DNA of 64,000 nt, from assembly GCA_023935145.1 (NCBI GenBank), contig CM043698.1, forward strand, positions 68,623,501 through 68,687,500, given 5' to 3'. Source of the stretch: Bretschneidera sinensis (Eukaryota > Streptophyta > Magnoliopsida > Brassicales > Akaniaceae). A model generated the notes under the pieces. The model had not been told where the DNA came from and did no database searches. It worked only from the letters and a program-made list of their open reading frames with translations. Below are positions 59,530 to 64,000 of this stretch, piece by piece. A program made the position numbers and the translations under genes. Positions within the stretch are counted from its first letter, which is position 1. Each line of letters begins with the position of its first letter.

Positions 59530-60471
59530 ATGAAGAGCAACAGCAACACAAAGCTCATTCTCCTTCACCCTTCAATCAACCAAAAGCCCACCACCTCCTC
59601 ATACCACCACCGACTATGGCTCCTCTTCTTCATCACCTTCTTTACTTTAGCCTTCACTCTCACTCTCTTCTCCACTACAATCCCTTCCTCTCCCTCAACT
59701 ACCACAACCTTTCCTTCCTCTCCCCTCCCTCCTTCCATCGCCACCGCCCTCCTCCACTACGCTTCCTCCTTCAACACCACCACCCACATGTCCCCCTCCG
59801 AGCTCTCCGCTATCTTTTCCGTCATCCGCAAGCTCTCCCCTTGCAACATCCTCGTCTTCGGCATCACCCACGAGACCCTCCTCTGGAAATCTCTCAATTT
59901 CCTCGGCCGCACCGTCTTCGTCGACGAGAGCGAGTACTCAGTGTCGAATCTCGAGAAGGCCCACCCAAACATCGAAGCATACGACGTTCAATACACCACA
60001 AAGGTCTCCCAATTGGACTATTTACTCTTTCTGGCGAGGACCCAGATGCACAACGAGTGCAGGCCCGTACAGAATCTGTTGTTCTCCGATTGCAAGCTGG
60101 GTATCAATGATTTGCCCAATCACGTTTACGAGATCGATTGGGATGTGATTTTGGTTGATGGGCCACGTGGGTATTTTTCCGGTGCACCCGGGAGGATGGC
60201 TCCGATATTCACGGCGGGGGTTTTGGCCAGGAGCAAGAAATCAGGCGAGGGAAAAAAGGGGACCACGCACGTGTTTGTGCGTGATTTTCGTAGGGAAGTT
60301 GAGAGGGTTTATAGCGAGGAGTTTCTCTGTGAGGAGAATTTGGTGGAGAGTGTGGGTTCTTTGGGGCATTTTGTTGTGGGGAGAATGGAGGCTGATAGAT
60401 TTCAGTTTTGTAGGAATTCTACATCATCGGGTGATGATGATGATGTTGATGTTGATGTCGATGATGATTGA
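59530..60471 (+). CDS. DUF579 protein, IRX15/IRX15-L-like (xylan biosynthesis)
   Basis: An intronless 313-residue protein. The start [16 protein letters not shown] fits Arabidopsis IRX15 and IRX15-L (MK..NTKLIL.HP). A single hydrophobic segment at about residues 29-50 predicts a type II Golgi membrane protein with a Ser/Thr/Pro-rich stem. The DUF579 domain covers about 85-296, with [13 protein letters not shown] (107-119), [17 protein letters not shown] (151-158), [17 protein letters not shown] (175-191), [11 protein letters not shown] (204-214), [15 protein letters not shown] and [14 protein letters not shown]15 proteins are required for normal xylan chain length in secondary walls, and the related GXM proteins methylate glucuronic acid side chains; the activity of IRX15 itself is not settled. 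Unusual is the acidic tail [13 protein letters not shown] from a GAT/GTT triplet run. The gene is much richer in GC than its flanks. Confidence 0.95.
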   Translation: MKSNSNTKLILLHPSINQKPTTSSYHHRLWLLFFITFFTLAFTLTLFSTTIPSSPSTTTTFPSSPLPPSIATALLHYASSFNTTTHMSPSELSAIFSVIRKLSPCNILVFGITHETLLWKSLNFLGRTVFVDESEYSVSNLEKAHPNIEAYDVQYTTKVSQLDYLLFLARTQMHNECRPVQNLLFSDCKLGINDLPNHVYEIDWDVILVDGPRGYFSGAPGRMAPIFTAGVLARSKKSGEGKKGTTHVFVRDFRREVERVYSEEFLCEENLVESVGSLGHFVVGRMEADRFQFCRNSTSSGDDDDVDVDVDDD

Positions 60472-63139
60472 GTTGGAGCCTCAGGAGTTGTAATTATATT
60501 TGTATGATTACGTGTTTTCTTTTACCCCTTTAAGAATTTAGGTTTCTTTCGGGAATTTTTTTTTGTTTTTTTTTTCTGTGTGAAATATAGAAGTTAGAAA
60601 CTGTTTTAAGTGTATCCAAATCAACGATGAAGTATCAAGGTTAGGAATCACGGAAATCTTATTCCTCTATAGCTAAATGATCTCTAAAGTTCTGTTTGGC
60701 AGCTGGGAAAAAGGTCGGAAATTGAAACAACATTGAATTTTTTAATCTTTAGAGCATCTTGTACCAACAGAGCTATATGAAGGTTTGAGATGTTTGGCTA
60801 ATAATAACAACAACAAAAAAAGAGCAAAATAACAATTTCAGCTGAGGTAAGCTCCTTACTTTGTCTAACCCAAAACAATTTCAAACTCGAGTGTTTCTTT
60901 CGTTTCTCCTCACTTTTCTCAACAACCAAACAGGAAAAGAAATTATAAAAAAAAGGGGAAAAAAAGTGAGGCTGACAAGTGCCTACCAGGTGTCGGTGAT
61001 ATGAAATGCTGGTTACGGAGGGACCGAATTGAGAGACTGTGAGAAATAAAGTAGCTTTAGTAAACTCCCGATTATATCAAGATTTCAAACGGAACTGCTT
61101 AGTCTGTTAGGCACGCGCCTCGATATTGTACTGTTGACAACGTGTCCAGATCACGTTAGTAAAGTGTACGTTACGCCTCCGGCATGGGTTGAAAATTGAA
61201 ACGTCGGTGATGGAACAAGACGCATTGACGCCATTAGTGGCCACACATGTACAATATCATAACAGACTGTAGTTTTGGTAGTCAGACTATGCTTTCTCGA
61301 CAGTTTTGGTAAGTACTACTGCGTATAACGTGTATATAGTTACCAAAACCGAATTGGACCGGTTGAGAGTGACAATGAATGCTCTATTGGTTCACTTTTG
61401 TTTATTAAAGTATAATTACGTCGTAATACACGGATTTTATAAGTAACATATTGAATAAATTAAATTCATGTGGTTAAATATTTTTTTTTATTTTTTATTT
61501 TTTTAAAAGTAAATTTAACAGTTAATTATTTTTTAACATTTTATTTATCCAATATAACATGCACACATAAATGCAAATCTAAAAGTAAAATTTTTGAAAT
61601 TTGAAAATATCAAATAATTAAAAAATAAATTAATATATTAATTGTAAGTTTAATTTTTAAAGTAACATAAAATAACTAATGAAATTAAGAAACATGTATA
61701 GAAAACCAAAATATTGTGCTATTAAAATTCAAAGGTAACAAATTTTTTATTTAAAAAATTATCTTATTCTTTTCCTTTATATTTTAAGAATACATTATCA
61801 CAAATTTAGTTTATCGGATTTACAACTATTGGCTATTTTATCTTTGTAAGATGTAGAAACTAAGTTTCATTTAGCCCACATAATTTGAAGTACTATAACT
61901 ACCTCACTTCGGAGGAAATGCCACCTAAAATTCAATCATTCATTTTAAAATATGATCCATAAATTTAATTTATTGGAGATCTAATTAATTTATATTTGTG
62001 ATCTAATTTTATTTTATTGTATTTTTCTTTTATCTTTTATAAAATAAGTTTTATTATTTTTGGGTCTTCACTTGACATGTAGATTGCACTTTATACAGCC
62101 CACATGACTACAAACACCAAAGTTGTATCATTTTGAAAAATAAAATGAGCACATAATTTTTTTTTTTTTTTAATATGATCTTATAAATTGTGCTTTATTA
62201 ATGACATTTATAGTGTTTATTGGTTGAGCTTTATATGATACACACAATTATAAATATTGCTTACTTTGGACCTTTTATTGATTAAGTTTTATTATGTTAG
62301 GTTCTTATAGGTTGGACCTTATATAACTCAAGTAAATATAGAACCGAGACTACTTTGTTTTGATTGAGAAAAAGAATATGACACAACTTGGTTTAGTTAG
62401 TTTACTATTTAAATCGATTATATTCTTTAATTTAATTTAAAAAATTATAAAATATACTTTATTAATTAGACATTTATAATATTTATAAATTGGGATTTAC
62501 ATAAACTTATGTTGTTCCGAAAAGAATGTCATTTACGTTCATTTTTTTCTCCTTTTCAAAAAATAACATTATAATTTAATTGGTTGAAGATTTAATTTAA
62601 GTTAATTTATTAGTTAACTTTTTAGATTCTTTATTTAAGTATTTAATAAGCTTTATTTTATTATTTTATATATTTATAGCGCTTCTAAATTGAGCTTTAT
62701 AAAGGCCTCGTGGTTATAAATACCAAAATTATAGTGTGTTAAAAAATGTCGTGTTCATGTTGTATTCACGTATCATGTCCAATATTATCATTTCTATACA
62801 TGTTTCTGTTTGCTTTTAATTTTTTTTTAAATATAATATAATGAAGTTTGAATCTTAGATTCTTATAATGGAAACTTTTTATTTGATCCCGTGTCAAGAG
62901 AGATTTTTTGGATTAATAGGTGGACAAAATGATACATATTTCAAAATTAATTAAATAAAATATGAATTGTACTAATGTTATTAGTAAACTTTTTAATAAT
63001 TACCAATAAAACTTCTTTCCATCCAAAAATAAATTCTTTATACGGTGCCTGGCAAGAAACTCTCCTTACCATGAATGCTCCAAATCAATGGTCTGAACTT
63101 GATTTTTTATTTTTTTTTTTATTTTTTATAATTTTGTCT
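60472..63139. other. AT-rich intergenic region
   Basis: No gene seen. Between about 62040 and 62750 there are weak, diverged repeats of a segment of the form CTTTAT...GGCC/CAC...TATAAATA-CAAAATT, suggestive of an old tandem repeat. The rest is A/T runs. Confidence 0.4.
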
Positions 63140-63240
63140 GTGTAGCGCGGTTAGGACACCTAATCTGCTTGTGGGTAGAGATTCGATTCGAACCTGACGT
63201 AACTTTCCTTTCAATTATCACTGGATTCGAGAGTTGCATG
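63140..63240 (+). repeat. SINE-like tRNA-derived sequence
   Basis: Box A-like TAGCGCGGTTAGGACACC (from 63143) and box B-like GATTCGAACCT (63185-63195) have tRNA-type order and spacing, with GTGGGTAGAG between. A T-rich run precedes it. No flanking duplication or tail is resolved. Confidence 0.5.
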
Positions 63241-63713
63241 CATTTGCATGGATCCCAGTATTTTAAAACCATTAATTTTTAATATTTATGGACCTTTCCT
63301 TTTTCGTTATTTTGATTGAAATGATGAAAGTTCGAATCATGATTGAAACATTATTCTTACAAAGAAATAAATGCAATTGTTGAGATAATTTCATAATTAC
63401 ATTTTCTCCCGTTATTTTAGCACTCATACGCACCCACAATGGTCACTTTTGGGTTCTCTCTCCTTTAAGCAATATGGCTTAAATATGACATTGTTATCTA
63501 TAAAAGTAGTTAACCTCTTAATAATGACCCATATGTTTTACAAAACTAGCCTTTAACCCACCCATTTTTTTCCTTGCTCACTGAGCTGACACCCTGGTGT
63601 AAAAGTACACACTTGATAGGGCTCGCGATTTATTTTGGGTTTTTAACTGTTCCACTGCTTGTTATCTGTTCTTTGCATGGTGGAAATATATTTAATTTGA
63701 TAGATATTAGTAA

Positions 63714-64000
63714 TTAATAATTAAACTCATAATACGATGCAATTTGGTTGGCAATCAAATCTTTTATAGCAACCCAAATAAGCTCACTACAATCATTCAT
63801 TACATGATCGTGATACTGAACATGCGATATGGCAACAAATGCAGGTTGTGACGGGTGAAACCCTATCCCAGTAGCTTCATACCTGGTAATATAATTCTGC
63901 AAGGCCATTGTGGCAACGACAACCTTCTTTTGGTCGTTGAAATCAAATCTGGGCATATTTTTTATGATGTGAAACCTCTCCTTTCATATCCCAAATGTGC
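63714..64000 (-). pseudogene. PIF/Harbinger transposase (HARBI1-like) C-terminal fragment
   Basis: On the minus strand, from the window edge inward: TFGI, a stop at 63986-63984 where the conserved Trp of the FG.WK.RF motif belongs, then KERFHIIKNMPRFDFNDQKK and VVVATMALQNYITR, which match the end of Harbinger nucleases (..MP.YP...Q..IV.ACMALHNFIR). The catalytic DDE part would lie beyond 64000. The nonsense change suggests a dead copy. The frame ends at 63714. Confidence 0.75.

Noticed and set aside
59616..60110. A 164-codon frame in the second phase of the IRX15-like gene
   Set aside because: Shadow frame of the GC-rich coding sequence; the first-phase frame carries all DUF579 motifs.
1..64000. 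CRISPR-like arrays, operons, riboswitches or phage genes
   Set aside because: Repeats here are long, diverged or of plant transposon type; the genes are split by introns or single plant genes. Nothing bacterial or phage-like was seen.

Overview
The window is nuclear DNA of a flowering plant, probably a eudicot. It is strongly AT-rich, has long AT-rich introns with GT-AG borders, and has plant-specific gene families among many decayed transposable elements. I cannot name the species. Only three genes look intact, all on the + strand: a chloroplast-type CBS-domain protein (CBSX1/2-like, eight exons, 21335-27766), an intronless UDP-glycosyltransferase of the UGT73 type (47160-48653), and an IRX15/IRX15-L-like DUF579 protein (59530-60471). 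Splice sites were inferred by eye; the eight CBSX exons sum to 699 nt, a multiple of three.

Left part, 1-19400, is almost wholly repeats. A degenerate tandem repeat (units about 0.43-0.48 kb) has been interrupted by a Mutator-like element (791-2097, perfect 9-bp target duplication), a 946-bp hAT derivative (2385-3330, perfect 8-bp duplication) and a 6-kb hAT element carrying a broken transposase (8220-14225, 7/8 duplication). A second, unrelated hAT element (about 4251-7795) interrupts an RNase H-like fragment. Next come two LTRs of a minus-strand copia-like element (14541-15254, 18695-19396) with a decayed pol fragment between them.

Middle, 19400-33070: the CBSX gene, whose 3.2-kb fifth intron holds an element with LTR-like direct repeats; then two broken UGT73-like genes (28522-29751 and 32448-33066) with a SINE-like copy and a LINE RNase H fragment between them.

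Right-centre, 33070-46620: a 759-bp Mutator-like inverted-repeat element, a complete but dead Ty3/gypsy chromovirus-like element on the minus strand (36772-42406), and a minisatellite of about 125-134 bp split by a deleted Ty1/copia element (42842-46265, perfect 5-bp target duplication). The intact UGT follows at once, then a fourth UGT remnant (50262-50625), a tRNA-Asn-like sequence and several short MITE-like elements.

Right end: IRX15-like gene in an otherwise AT-rich intergenic region, and a PIF/Harbinger transposase remnant running off the window edge. I see no operon-like or defence-like system. The story here is a decaying UGT73 cluster and clearly readable nested transposition.
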